This document shows positions 37,451-50,772 of a stretch of DNA of 64,000 nt, piece after piece; the stretch's first letter is position 1, and every line of letters starts with the position of its first letter. The notes under the pieces are model-generated. The model searched no databases and had not been told where the DNA came from. It saw only the letters and a program-made list of their open reading frames with translations. This DNA is from Cotesia glomerata (taxonomy: Eukaryota > Arthropoda > Insecta > Hymenoptera > Braconidae): NCBI RefSeq assembly GCF_020080835.1, contig NC_058161.1:13821103-13885102 (forward strand), written 5' to 3'. Position numbers and translations under genes: made by a program.

Positions 37451-39057
37451 GATTAGAAAAATAGCTATAACTCCTAAAATATTGATTTTAGGAAAAAATT
37501 ATAAGACAAAAATTGTAGCTTAGAAAATTTCGTACAAAATTGTTTTGATACTTTAATTCTATCTTCAATATTTTAGGAGATATTGTAATTTTTATTGTGC
37601 GTAAAAGTGCGTAGATAATTACGCACTTTAAAAATGGCTATAACTCCTAAAATATTGATTTTAGGAAAATATAATGAGACTAAAATTGTAGCTTAGGAAA
37701 TTTCCTACAAAAAACGTCTTCGTACTTCAATTCTATCTTCAATATTTTATAAGATATAGAGGCCTAGATTGTGCATAGGAGTGCGTAGTTATCTACGCAC
37801 TATAATAATGGTGATAACTCCTAAAATATTGATTTTAGGAAGAAGTTTTGTAGCACCAAATTTGTAGCTTAAGAAATTTCCTACAAAAAACGTCTTAGTA
37901 CTTCACCTCTATCTTCAATATTTTAGGAGTTATCTTAACTTAATTAGTGATAACTTAATAAAAACTACAAAATTATTATCTATTGATAAATATGTGGTGA
38001 TAACTCCTAAAATATTGATTTTAGGAGATAATTATAGGATCAAAATTGTAGATTAGGAAATTTCCGACAAAAAACGTCATTGTACTTCAACTCTATTTTT
38101 AATAGTTTAGAAGATATAAAGGCCTAAATTGTGCGTAAGAGTGCGTAGATAACTACGCACTATAAAAATAGCTATAACTCCTAAAATATTGATTTTAGGA
38201 AAAATTTATAAGACTAAAATTGTAGCTTAAAAAGTTTCCTACAAAAAATGTCCTTGTACTTCATTTCTAACTTCAATATTTTAGAAGATATAGATGCTTC
38301 AATTGTGCGTAAAAATGCGTAGTTACGCACTATAAAAATGGTGATAACTCCTAAAATTTGATTTTAGGAGGAAGTTCCATAGGACTAAATTTGTAGCTTA
38401 TAAAATTTCCTACAAAAAATCTTCCAGTACTTCATCTCTATCTTTAATATTTTAGGAGATATAAAGGCCTAAATCGTGCGTAATAGTGCGTAGTTACGTA
38501 CGCACTATAAAAATAGCTATAACTCCTAAAATATTAATTTTAGGGAAAATTTATAAGAGACTAAAATTATAGCTAAGAAAATTTCCTACAAAAAACGAAT
38601 GTTTTATATACATCTATCTTGAATATTTCAGCAACTACGTAATAATGAATTCTGAAGCATTACAACCCATAGAAACATCGACCCTTTATGTAGCAAAAAA
38701 GGCTCCCTCTCATCTATCTTGCCTATTGAAATTTCGTGTAAGTGCATTATTTGTATCCCGTCCAAAAGTAACTCAACTACACCGTGGAAAAATGTTTTCC
38801 AGAGAGAACAAAGAATAAAAAGAGCAGGCAGCTAGAGAAGAATATTGTGAATACAAATGCACGTGTTGACATTTCTTGTAGCTAATATATGTCACAAGCA
38901 TCTTTCCGGAGCGAATGCCAGAAAAGAGTGCAGATAAAGTGCCTCTAGGTGGTGAAAGAGCATCCGCATTTTTCCCGATATTTTGTCATGCATTTCTTAA
39001 CATTTCCTTTAAGAGGGTAGGAAAAAAATCTAAATTATAATTATTTTTTTGTTCCAG

Positions 39058-39200
39058 GAACGTACTTCATTTTGTACGACTTTATCGATTACTTTGAAAA
39101 AGACCAGCCGAGCTTTTTGCAACGAGAAAAATTCCTGAGCATCATAAATACTATTTTTAAAAATATGACTGAGGTCGAGAGGGAAGCTATCGCATTTCAG
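39058..39200 (+). CDS. Ace: Acetylcholinesterase, coding exon 2
   Basis: Residues 362-409, beginning GTYFILYDFIDYF and ending AIAFQ. The acceptor is a pyrimidine-rich tract ending TTCCAG (AG at 39056-39057), the donor CAG|GTAAGA at 39201. The first two bases complete Gly362 from exon 1, and the exon ends in phase 0. It follows catalytic Glu361 and covers the segment that lines the gorge opposite the acyl pocket in cholinesterases. It lies between blocks of repeat family D (37.45-38.63 kb) and families D/C (39.48-40.23 kb). Confidence 0.96.
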
Positions 39201-39619
39201 GTAAGAATTTTTTTTTTTTTGGTACCAAGGAAAATTGTCTACAAGCCTGTACATGAACAATGTCCTTTGTTTGAAATAAAAAAAATTCATGTCCGATTGG
39301 GCTTTTACATCAGCGATACGGGCGTGGAGGTTGGGAGAAATTAAAGCCGAATAAAAATAATAGAGGCGAAGAGCAGAAAAACCGGAATACAAACAATGCT
39401 AACAATGTTTTTGTTTTGTTTTATTTTACAGGAATTTTTGTAGTGATTTTTTTGGGGTTTAATTACCAAAGGTTGTATAAAAGTGGCTGTAAGTCCTAAA
39501 CTATTGATTTTAGGAGAAAATAATAAGGCTGAAATCGTAGCTTAGGAAATTTCTTACAAAAAATGTCTTGGTACTTCATTTCTATCCTCAATATTTTAGG
39601 AGATATAATAATGGTTAGG

Positions 39620-42600
39620 AAAGAATAAAAGTGAGTGATTTTTTGGGTCAACGGATTTTAAAAACGACTTCGAAGGGTCTTAGGGAACATAAAAATAAAG
39701 ACTTTTACAAAGTTTGAACCTAATCGGTTCAGTATTTTTCAAATGGGAGCGATTTTAATTTTCAAAATTTTTCCTGATTCATCAATGACGTCACGATATC
39801 TCGTCGACGGGTCGTCAGATTCAAAAACGCCGACGAAGGTTTGTGTAGAGTACTATCCCTAACCTCCCTGTGAAATTTAAAGCCAATCGGTTCAGTAGTT
39901 TTTGAGTCGTTGGACAATTAATTAAAAATAAGGAGTGGGAGAAAAGTGATTTTTTGGGTCAACGGATTTTGAAACTGACTTCCAAGGGTCTTAGGGGACA
40001 TAAGAATAAAGACTTCTACAAAGTTTGAACCCAATCGGTTCAGTAGTTTTCAAATGGGAGCGATTTTAATTTTCAAAATTCTTTCTGATTCTTTAATGAC
40101 GTTACGATATCTCGTCAATGGATTGTCCGATTTGAAAACACCGACGAAGGTTTGTCGGGGGTGGTATACTAGACACCCCTATTGATTTTGAAGCCAATCC
40201 GTTCAGTAGTTTTTGAATGGTACGAAAATTAAAAAAAAAGTAAAGAGTGGGCAAAAATGAAGAATTTTTTGAAAGATCTTCCAAGAATCAGAAAGTGGAA
40301 AAAAAATCTGTTTGTACAAGTTAATGAATGTTGAATGATGTAAAGTACAATTAGCAATCCGGAAAATGTGTCTGGACTTTAGAATGCCGGGAAAATGTCA
40401 CAGTACAATTACAAAGGAAAAAGGGGGAGGGGGAGGAGGAAGAAGGAACTGAGCGTTCCCGGCAAAGCTTGTCATTTAAATTGTTGCCGAAGCAACAAAC
40501 AAAGCCAAGACAATTTCCACAGGTGGGTTACTTACATAATTAAAATCCAACATTAGAAAGCCCTTCTTTTATGCTCGTTGCATAACTCTCGCTCTTTAGT
40601 ATTTACATTTTTTACTCGTCTTGAGCCACTCTGTTTTTTTTGGGTCGTTTTTTTCTTGTCAATGTTAATCTCTGTGAAATTATGCGTGGAATTGACTATT
40701 AAGGCCTCTATTATGGAAATTAACCTCGGATTTAAATTTTATGAAAGACTAGACCGCGTTTTTCCTCTCATTTAAAAGTTCTGAGTTCCCCCAGTACTTA
40801 TTTTTGTACCATTTAAAAACTACTTAGTCGATTGGTTTCAAAATTTATAGGGGTGTCTGGTATAACACCCCCGACAAACCTTCGTCGGCGTTTTCAAATC
40901 GGACAACCCGTCGACGAGATATCGTGACGTCATTAATGAATCAGGAAAAATTTTGAAAATTAAAATCGCTACCACTTGAAAACTACTGAACCGATTGGGT
41001 TCAAACTTTGTAGAAGTATTTATTTTTATGTCCCCTAAGATCCTTCGAAGTCAGTTTCAAAATCCGTTGACCCAAAAAATCACTTACTTTTCCCCTACTC
41101 GTTATTTTTGATTAATTGTCCAACGACTCAAAAACTACTGAACCGATTGGCTTTAAATTTCACAGGGAGGTTAGGGATAGTACTATACACAAACCTTCGT
41201 CGGCGTTTTTGAATCTGACGACCCGTTGACGAGATATCGTGACGTCATTGATGAATCAGGAAAAATTTTGAAAATTAAAATCGCTCCCATTTGAAAACTA
41301 CTGAACCGATTGGGTTCAAACTTTGTAGAAGTCTTTATTTTTATGTCCCCTAAGACATTTTGAAGTCAGTTTCAAAATCCGTTGACCCAAAAAATCACTC
41401 ACTTTTTTCCAGACCACTTACCAAAAAATCATTAATTCTTGAGCAAGTTAATGGAAAGTGTAATTGAAATTAGAATTAAAAGTGCAAATTGCGTGAGAGT
41501 AGATGGTCAGGTATCGTAAACATCGAATCAAATTACATTGGCCTCTGGTGGCAATGCATAGCAAACATAAATATTTGTTAAATACATGACGTCACGATAT
41601 TGGAAGCGAGTTTAATTAATAGTGCAAACAGGTTTTAATTAGTAGAATGCTTTTATAATTAATACAAAGATATTCAGAATTGTTCATACCTGTGATTTTA
41701 TTTTATTCATCTGCTTCTGAAACTTTTTATAATTATAGGTTAAGTGGAAATAATATGGATTTATAATATCGGAAATTCATTAACTATAATTTTAGTATTC
41801 TAATATTTTACCTCGATATTTTAGGAGTTATCGCTTTTTTAATAAACTAGTTATTGATTTTTTATTTTTTTTATTAGTTAACTGCATATATCTCCTAGAA
41901 TATTGAAGATGGAGATGAAATATTTAAACGTTTTTTGTAGGAAATTTTTTAAGCTACAATTTTGGTATCCTATAAATTTTTCCTAAAATCAATATTTTAG
42001 GAGTTATAGCCACTTGAAAAAAAAAAAGTAATTAATAAAACTCTATTGAGCAAACATAAAAAAGTTTTAAAAACAAAAAAATGATTGGCAGTGTTGTTAG
42101 TGTGAATTTAATAGTTTAAATGAATTAGAATCGATTGAATGGGCGTTGGTGGCGGGTTTTTAACAGGGAGCGAAGACCCGCGAGAAGCGAAAACGGAAAT
42201 AGAAGCACTAACTTATTTCATTATCCTGGAGGGCATTTCTATTTGGCTCTCCCACATAAAACTGATGGCAGTAATCAAGTGCAGCTTGTGCAGAAAATAA
42301 TAATCATCTTTTAAATTGACTATTGAGCATTGACTATTTTATAACTTCTCCCTATCAATTATTTTATGCAACAATTCACCCAAGAACTCCTCTTTGATTG
42401 TCTATTGTCGCGCTCCAACAACCTCCGTCACTAATTGATCTATTCCAACCCTTCGTTAGTCCCAATTGGAACTTTGTCCAAGTTTTGATGCTAAAACAAA
42501 ACCCGACGTATCTATTGATCATTATAACGACGATATCTCTCTAATGAGCTTTTCAATTTGATAACCGCTTCGAAGTTTCCTCTGTCTTTGTGTACTTAGT

Positions 42601-43265
42601 GTCCTTGTAAATTTTCAAACCAATCGGATTAGTGGTTTTTCTATTGTTCCACAATTAATCAAAAATAAGGAGTGGGGGAAAAGTGAGTAATTTTTTGGGT
42701 CAACGGATTTTGAAACTGACTTCGAAGAGTCTTAGGAGACATAAAAATAAAGACTACTACAAAGTTTGAACCCAATCGGTTCAGTAGTTTTCAAATGGGA
42801 GCGATTTTAATTTTCAAAATTTTTCCTGATTTATCAATGACGTCACGATATCTCATCGACGGGTCGTCAGATTCAAAAACGCCGACGAAGGTTTGTGTAG
42901 AGTAGTATCCCTAACCTCCCTGTGAAATTTAAAGCCAATCGGTTAAGTAGTTTTTGAGTCGTTGGACAATTAATTAAAAATAAGGAGTGGGGGAAAAGTG
43001 AGTGATTTTTTGGGTCAACGGATTTTGAAACTGACTTTGAAGGGTCTTAGGGGACATAAAAATAAAGAATTCTACAAAGTTTGAACCCAATCAGTTCAGT
43101 AGTTTTCAAATGGGAGCGATTTTAATTTTCAAAATTTTTCCTGATTCATCAATGACGTCACGATATCTCGTCGACGGGTCGTCAGATTCAAAAACGCCGA
43201 CGAAGGTTTGTGTAGGGTACTATCCTTAATGCTCTTATAAATTTTCGAGTCAATCCCTTGAAAAT
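39620..43265. repeat. Family C: 300-bp repeat in pairs, alternating strand
   Basis: Unit contains GGGTCAACGGATTTTGAAAC, GAACCCAATCGGTTCAGTAG, TCAATGACGTCACGATATCT, GCCGACGAAGGTTTGTGTAG and a second CAATCGGTTCAGTAGTTTTT. Pairs: 39620-40230 plus, 40800-41405 minus, 42600-43265 plus. The plus and minus pairs between Ace exons 2 and 3 can form a roughly 600-bp hairpin. The stretches between them (40230-40800, 41405-41810) show nothing recognisable. Confidence 0.88.
42021..42600. other. No gene recognised; GC-rich unique island
   Basis: Includes GGGCGTTGGTGGCGGGTTTT and GGAGCGAAGACCCGCGAGAA near 42140-42190. Lies between Ace exons 2 and 3; no splice-consistent coding frame. Confidence 0.35.
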
Positions 43266-43503
43266 TTTCCTAATCATTTAGGAAAATCAAATCTATAAAA
43301 GTACAAATTTTTAATCTAGCCTATATAAATTTGATTATAACTCCTAAAATATTGAGTTAAAGAAAAAATCATAAGAGCCCAAAATTGTAGCTTATAAAAT
43401 TTCCTACAAAAAACGTTTGAGTACTTAATTTCTATCTTCAATATATTAGGACATATAGCCACTTACATCTTAAAATAAATAATTTTAACTTTATTTGTTG
43501 CAG

Positions 43504-43656
43504 TACACCGACTGGGAGCGGCCTAAAGATGGTTACATATATCAGAAAGCAATAGCTGATATTGTTGGTGATTATTTTTTTATATGTCCGTCCACATTGT
43601 TCGCTCAATTGTTCGCCGAGCGCGGAATGAAGGTTTATTATTATTTCTTCACCCAG
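43504..43656 (+). CDS. Ace: Acetylcholinesterase, coding exon 3
   Basis: Residues 410-460, 51 codons, phase 0 at both ends, starting YTDWERPKDGY and ending VYYYFFTQ. The acceptor is TTATTTGTTGCAG, the donor CAG|GTGAGT. The segment VGDYFFICPSTLFAQLFAERG matches the conserved helix region of insect AChE between the catalytic Glu and His. A family D repeat copy ends about 40 bp before the acceptor. Confidence 0.96.
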
Positions 43657-44639
43657 GTGAGTTAATTTAATAATTTTTATTGATATTTATTTTATTTAGA
43701 AATTATTTAGGAAGAGAAAAGAATAAAGGGGAGGAGGTAAGAGGAGGGGTTGTAACTTAGATAGCTCCGAGGAAGCTCCGGAAGTTGTAGACTCTGTGAT
43801 ATATGTTGTCGGACGCGTTTCAAACAGTTTTATAAAAGTTTACAGAAGCGCTTGAGAGCAAATATCACCGTGCATTCTGTATGGCCGTACACACTGCGTA
43901 TTTACCCACCCTGTTTGCTTCGGAGCAATCCTGTTACCTGAGTAAATACCCGGTTTTAAAAAAAGATAAGATGGAAGGGAAAGTTAGAGGGAAGTGTCAA
44001 TTTTGTGAGTTTAAGGAAGTTTTTTTTAGGAATTGGTCTTTAAAGAAGAAAAGTTGTGATAACTCCTAAAATATTGATTTTAGAAAAAAATCATGAGTCC
44101 AAAATTGTAGCTTAAGAAATTTCCTATAGTAAATCTCTTAGTACTTCATTTCTAACTTCAATATTTTAGGAGATATAACAACTTTAGAAATGATTAGGAA
44201 GAAAAATTGGAATTTTTTATTTAGTTGTAAAAGTGGCAATAACTCCTAAAATATTGAGTTTAGGAGAAAATTGTAAGGCACTAAAATTGTAGCTTAGAAA
44301 ATTTCCTATAAAAAATGTTTTAGTACTTCATTGATATCTTCAATATTTTAGGAGATATAGGAACTTTAAGAATCATTGACCAAAAACATAACCCTCGAAA
44401 GTTTTGTCAAGTGAAATTTGAATTGCCTATTTAAATAATTCACGTTAACTTCTAGTTTCCTAACTCTTGGCCCTATAGATTCAGAATATACATATAGTTA
44501 ACATCTGTAGCAACCAGATAAAGCAGTTCCCGAGAGATTAAATCATTTATTATACCCTTTAATACCTTGCATTTAAGTTAGTGGTTCTTTAGCTAACTTA
44601 GAAACAATAATTATAAAAATACTAATAATAATAATAATA

Positions 44640-47600
44640 ATGGAGAAAATCACATTTTAATGCAAAAAAAATCACTAATTACCGAAAAAAACTCATTAAA
44701 ATCCTTATTTTTTATGTTTTTTAAATTTAAAATAAGATTTTTTTTATTAAAAAAATTTTTTTTGTAAAAATCAATGCATGGAAGTTATAGTACATTCAAC
44801 AACGAGTAAAATAGTGTATAATTTTTTACATTTTGACTAACAAAAACCCAAAAAAATCACTAATTACCAAAAAAACTCATTAAAATCGCTATATTTTGTA
44901 TTTTCAAGGTTTAAAATGGGATTTTTTTTATCATAAAAATTTTTTTGTTAAAATTAATGCATGGACCTAATAGAATGTTTAATAATGAGTAGAATAATGT
45001 ATAATTATATATATATTCATTATAATAAAATTCCAAAAAAATCACTAATTACGAAAAAAACTCATTAAAATCCCTATTTTTTGAATTTTTAAGGTTTAAA
45101 ATGGGATTTTTTGGATTATAAAATTTTTTTTTGTAAAATTAATGCATGGAAGTTATAGTATGTTAAATTACGAGTAAAATGGTGTATAATTTTTTACATT
45201 TTCACAAACAAAAATCCAAAAAAATCCCGATGAAAATCAAAAACCCCATAAAATAGAGTATTTTTACGATTTATTCGGTTATTTACCACAAAATAAATTT
45301 ATTATTCCACACAATTCCATTTTAAATTAACCAAGCAACGATTCTTAAGCTTCGTTAGCCCTCAGAAAAATTTTTCCCCAATCGATTTGCCATTAGACGC
45401 CCTTGTCCTTGGAAGAAAATAAACTCAGAGACAAATCCAGTTATAAATTGTCCCCTACAATAACAGACAACATTAATCCTCAGGGCAAACTTTTTCCTCA
45501 GTATTTTTATCACTCTCGTCTCAATTTTACTCTACCTTAGCTAAATTTCTCCGTAAAATTTCGATTTTTTCGGTTTCTAAATTTTTAAAAGCCCGTGATT
45601 AGAGTAATTAGGTTAATGAGCAGCGGCTAGTGCGTGAATGGGAGCAATTAAGCCCAGGGCGTTGGGAGTATATAAGATTAGGGCGAGAGCTGGATGTTGG
45701 CCGCTAAAGGCTCGGAAATTCTAAACTCTGTGCCGGGTATTCGGATTATCTAACTAAGGAATGGTACTCCTGTATATGATACGGGTAATTAGGGGCATGC
45801 CCGATTTTCGAAGGGGTAAAATTAATAGAATTATATATAATTTTATATATTTTTACTAAGAAAAACCCAAAAAAATCACTAATTACCAAAAAAACTCATT
45901 AAAATGCCTATTTTTGGAGTTTTTAAGGTTTCAAATGAGATTTTTTTGATCAAAATTTTTTTTTTGTAAAAAGTAATGCATGAAAGTTATAGAACATTTA
46001 ATAACGAATAAAATGATGTATAAATTTTTACATTTTTACAAATAAAAACCCAAAAAAATCACTAATTACCAAAAAAAAGTCATTGAAATCCCTATTTTTG
46101 GAGTTTTTAAGGTTTAAAATGGGATTTTTTTTATCAAAAAAATTTTTTTGTAAAAAATAATGCATGGTAATTAGTACATTTAATAACGAATGATATAATG
46201 TATTAATTTTTTAATTTCTACTAAGAAAAACCCCAAAAAATCTCTAATTACCAAAAAAACTCATTAAAATCCCTATTTCTGGCATTTTGAAAGTTTAAAA
46301 TGGGATTTTTATGATCAAAAAAATTTTTTTTGAAAAAATTGATGCATAAAGGTTATAGTAGGTTTAATTACAAATAAAATAATGTATAAATTTTTACATT
46401 TTTACCAAGAAAAACCCAAAAAAATCACTAATTACTACAAAAAAAACTCATAAAAATCGTTATTTTTGGTGTTTTTTAGATTTAAAATAAGATTTTTTTT
46501 TGTTAAAATCAATGTATGGACATCATAGAGGGTTTAATTCCAAATAAAATAGTATATCATTTTTTTAATTTTCACAAATAAAATCCCAAAAAAATCCCGA
46601 TTGAAACTCAAAAACCTTATAAATTTGCATAATTTCGTGATTTTTTCGGTTATCTATTCCAAAATAAATTTTCACTTTGAACTGTGAATCTGCCAGCTTT
46701 TTCTGACTTTCTTTTAGATAAAACGCCCCAAGCGAGTGAGTAATTAGAGAACTAATTCATCAAGTGTACACTATAGCGCGCTTTAAAAGGGCTATGACAA
46801 GGCGCGATGGCTTGCAAGCGAGTATATATGTTGCGGGTAGGTATTAGAGGGCTTAAATATAAAGATAGCTACCGAGGATGCCATTACTCATACACGTCAA
46901 GTTGAATCTTGTAAGAGTGCGACCAAATCGCGGATTTTCTTACCGGTTTAAAGTCCTTCCGCATTAAAGCTCAGTCGAGTTATCTCGCTTTTCATTTATC
47001 ATCCGTCCAAAACTGATTCACTTATATTGTGAAATATTCTCCTTTATTCATTATTAATGTTATTATGTGGGATAATAAATTTATTTTAAAGTAAATAACC
47101 GAAAAAATCGTAAAAATACTACATTTTTCGGGGTTTTTGATTTTGAATCAGGATTTTTTTGGGTTTTTATCAGTGAAAATATAAAAAATTATACACCATT
47201 TTACTCGTAATTTAATCTCCTATAACCTCCATGTATTACTTTTTACAAAAAAAAAATTTTGATCGAAAAAATCCCATTTTAAACCTTAAAAACTCCAAAA
47301 ATAGGGATTATAATGAATTTTTTTGGTAATTAGTGATTTTTTCGGATTTTTATTGGTAAAAATATATAAAATTATACATCATTTTACTTTTCATTGAACC
47401 TATTATTAGGTCCGTTCATTCATTTTGACAAAAAAAAATTTTATTATCAAAAAAATCCCATTTTAAACCGTGAAAACACAAAAAATAGGAATTTTAATGA
47501 GTTTTTTTTTGGTAATTAGTGATTTTCTGGGTTTTTATTTGTAAAAATATTTAAAATTATATATAATTCTACTCGTTTTTAAATAAGCTACAATTTCCAT

Positions 47601-49800
47601 CCATTAGTTTGTGAAAAAAAATTTTTTAATTGAAAAAATCCTATTTGAAAAGAGAAAAACATAAAAAATGTGATATTTTGCTAGTTTTTTATAGTTTAAT
47701 ATAATAAGTGATAGACTATTTTACTTAAAATTGAACTTACTACAACCTCCATGCATTAATTTTTTCTAAAAAAATTTTTTTGATAAAAAAAATCCCATTT
47801 AAAACCTTGAAAACTCCAAAAATAGGGATTTTAATGAGTTATTTTGGTAATTAGTGATTTTTTTGGGTTTTTGTTGGTAGAAATATAAAAAATTATGTAT
47901 TGTTGGATTTGTAATTGAACCTGCTACAACTTTCATGACATAATTTAGTGAAAAAATGAAGCTTTACTTGAAAAAATCCCATTTTAAATAATAAAAACTC
48001 GGAAAAAGCGTAAATTTGTAGTTTTTTTGTATAAAAATGTGATTTTTTTGGATAATCATACTCTAAAACATAAAAAATTATATATCATTTTACTCGTATT
48101 TAAACACCCTACAAGTTCAGTACGCTTGCAATCCTAAAAAAAAATTACTTCCCCGAATAATCCCAATTATTCACTAGAATAACTTTTCTGACTATTGTTT
48201 CTCGTAATTTTATGATAAAAAGCGGTAAAAGTGGTGATAATAATAATAATTTAAACTCACTAGACACTTATAGAGTACAAAAAATAAGCTTTCATGAAAA
48301 GTAAACAGACATGTAAGCCAAAAATAAAGAATAACAATAACAAACCAACATTTTCATTAAAAAGTTGGCATCCGAAAAGAATTGCTAACATAAGAGTAAA
48401 TATAATTATTATTCGAGTTTAACAAAATGAAAGGAAGCGTGGAGGTTAGAAAAAAAAGTAACTCGATGCAGAATATTAAATCCGTTCCGTTAAACGCAAA
48501 GAAATAACTTTTTTTTTCGCCCGAGACGAAACGAAATGAGGAAATTGAAATTCTTTAAAAAGCCTCGGAGTTACCGCAATTCTTCAGTTATTCATGCCTT
48601 CGTATCCATATACTTGCCTTTTTTGTCGATAGTTCTTAACAGGAAGTTTTCTCAGATAACTGTTCTTATAAAATATTGGATTTTGTTTAGAAATCCACTG
48701 TAGAAACATTTAAAGTTGATTTAACAAACCTTTGGGATTTTTCGATTTCAAATAAGATTTTTTTTATTAAAAAATGTTTTTTTGTAATAATTAATGTATA
48801 GAGGTTGTAGTACACTTTCGTATGAGCACAATAATCTATAATTTTTTACATTTTTACCAACAAAAACCCAAAAAAATCACTAATTACCAAAAAAACTCAT
48901 TAAAATCCCGATTTTTAGAGTTTTTAGGTTTAAAATAGGATTTTTTTAATCAAAAAAATTGTTTTTGAAAAAATGAATACATAAAAGCTATAGTACATTC
49001 AATAACGAGTAAAATGGTGTATAATTTTTTATATTTTCACCAACAAAAACTCAAAAAAATCACTAAATGCCAAAAAAACTCATTAACATCTCGATTTTTT
49101 TAGTTTTTAAGGTTTTAAATGGGATTTTTTTTATCGTAAATTTTTTTTTAACAAAATAAATGTACGGACCTAATAGTAAGTTCAATAACAAGTAGAATGA
49201 TGTATAATTTGATATATTTTTTTGAATAAAAACCCAAAAAAATTACTAATTTCCGAAAAAACTAATAAAAACCCTTATTTCTTGTATTTTTTAGGTTTAA
49301 AATAGGATTTTTTTAATCAAAAAAATTTTTTTAGAAAAAATTAATACATGGAGGTTGTAGTAGGTTCAGGTACGAATAAAATGGTCTATTATTTTTTATA
49401 TTTTTACCGATAAAAACCCAAAATAATCCTTAATTACCAAAAAAAACTCATAAAATATCAGAGTTTCTGAGTTTTTCTGTTTTAAATAGGATTTTTTCTG
49501 TTAAAAAATTTTTTTCTCTAAGTTTATGCATGGAGGTTGTAGCTCATTTAAAAACGAGTTGACTGATGTTTAATTTAATATGTTTTTACCAATATAAACC
49601 CAAAAAAATCTCTAGTTACCAAAAAAACTCCCAAAATATCACGATTTTTCAGTTTTTCTGATTTTAAATGGGATTTTTTTGATCAAAATCAAATTGTTTG
49701 TCAAAATAAATGCCTGAAAGGTATAGCCCATTAAATTCCAAGTAAAACTGTCCATAAATTTTTATATACCTACCGAAAAACCCCAAAAAAATCCCGAATA
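44640..49800. repeat. Family B: about 180-bp interspersed repeats
   Basis: Unit: AAAACCCAAAAAAATCACTA, ATTACCAAAAAAACTCATTA, AAATCCCTATTTTTGGAGTT, TTTAAGGTTTAAAATGGGAT, poly-T/A, TTAATGCATGGAGGTTATAG, then TAATAACGAGTAAAATGGTG. Plus-oriented runs at 44640-45270, 45830-46620 and 48680-49800; a minus-oriented run at 47080-48150. About 18 copies in all. Stretches between runs (45270-45830, 46620-47080, 48150-48680) hold no recognised feature. All lie in the Ace intron between exons 3 and 4. Confidence 0.85.
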
Positions 49801-50177
49801 ATCTAAAATGTATATTTTTAATCTAATAAAAAAAGTAGGTTAATTATTATTTTAATTAATCCCGCAATTAAAATTCAGTATTTATATGAAATATTAAATT
49901 ACCTCTTGGAAGGATAATAAAATAATACAATCCGGTAATTTAGTGGTCAAATAAAAGCATTCATTTAAAGTTTGGGTTTTGTGCCCGCATATGAATACAA
50001 ACTTCAATGGCGACCCCTTCCACGCCCCCACCTCTTACCAACTAACATGCGAGCAAGTCACCAGGACTATGAGTTTACCATTGTTCAATAGTGCGTTCAT
50101 TAGAGCATAAAGACCACGTCAACTTTCCTGATTAATTTCACTTGTAATTATTATTATTATTATTTAACCTACTCTTC

Positions 50178-50498
50178 AAGAGCTTTCATTTGAGTACCCA
50201 CATGCATTTTTCAAAAATTCCAATATTTTGGAAAAATTAGAAAATTTTGGAAAAATTACAAAATTTTGAAAAAATGACTAGATTTTGGATAAATTCCAAA
50301 TTTTGGAAAAATTTCTAGATTTTGGAAAAAATACTAGATTTTTGAAAAATTCCAAAATTTTGGAATTTTTCGATTTTTTGTTAAAATCATGTGAGCACTT
50401 AAATTAAACTTTCATTTGAATACCCACATGCATTTTACAAAAATTCCAAAATTTGGAATTTTTTGAAAAATCATGTGGGTACTCAAATGAAAGCTCTT
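50178..50498. mobile_element. Foldback element with 26-bp terminal inverted repeats
   Basis: AGAGCTTTCATTTGAGTACC CACATG at the left is inverted perfectly at 50473-50498, with an internal partial copy near 50407. The interior is AAATTTTGGAAAAATT simple sequence. It ends about 110 bp before Ace exon 4. No transposase is encoded, so it is non-autonomous if mobile. Confidence 0.75.
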
Positions 50499-50608
50499 AA
50501 AGCGTACTTCAACGTAATGAGCTTATATTTAAAAAATAATTGATATTTACCGAGAAAATAAAGAAAATTACCTCCATTGATTAAAAAAAAAATTTTTTTA
50601 TTTTTCAG

Positions 50609-50772
50609 AGATCAAGTACGAATTTATGGGGAGAATGGATGGGCGTAGTCCACGGCGACGAAGTCGAGTATGTTTTTGGACACCCCTTGAACACCTCCCT
50701 TAAATACACCGACAAGGAGCGTGAACTGTCCATGAAAATAATATCCGCATTCTCAAACTTCGCCTTTACAGG
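50609..50772 (+). CDS. Ace: Acetylcholinesterase, coding exon 4 (catalytic His)
   Basis: Residues 461-514 plus two bases of Gly515. It contains LWGEWMGVVHGDEVEYVFG with catalytic His475, completing the Ser232-Glu361-His475 triad. The acceptor is TTTTTATTTTTCAG and the donor GG|GTGAGT. The exon ends in phase 2, at the FTG position where the family continues with Asn-Pro and a WP..YYIF block. No such block was found on the plus strand between here and 64000, so the last exon or exons, including any GPI or amphiphilic tail, should lie to the right. Confidence 0.96.

Larger units (their letters stand above)
23860..44375. repeat. Family D: about 170-bp repeat, some 50 copies
   Basis: Inverted ends ATAACTCCTAAAATATTGA and TCAATATTTTAGGAGTTAT enclose AAAATTGTAGCTTAGGAAAT, TTCCTACAAAAAACGTCTTA and GTACTTCAACTCTATCTTCA. 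Plus runs: 23990-24830, 27060-28920, 35985-36800, 37450-38630, 39475-39610, 43335-43460, 44050-44375. Minus runs: 25620-26350, 29600-30890, 31620-32340, 34690-35370, 41810-42020. Within a run, neighbouring copies are often separated by GTGCGTAG-type palindromes. Runs flip strand as blocks rather than copy by copy. Confidence 0.92.

Noticed and set aside
23860..44375. CRISPR-like regular spacing of family D
   Set aside because: Units are 150-170 bp with inverted ends, vary in spacing and strand, and the locus is eukaryotic with introns.
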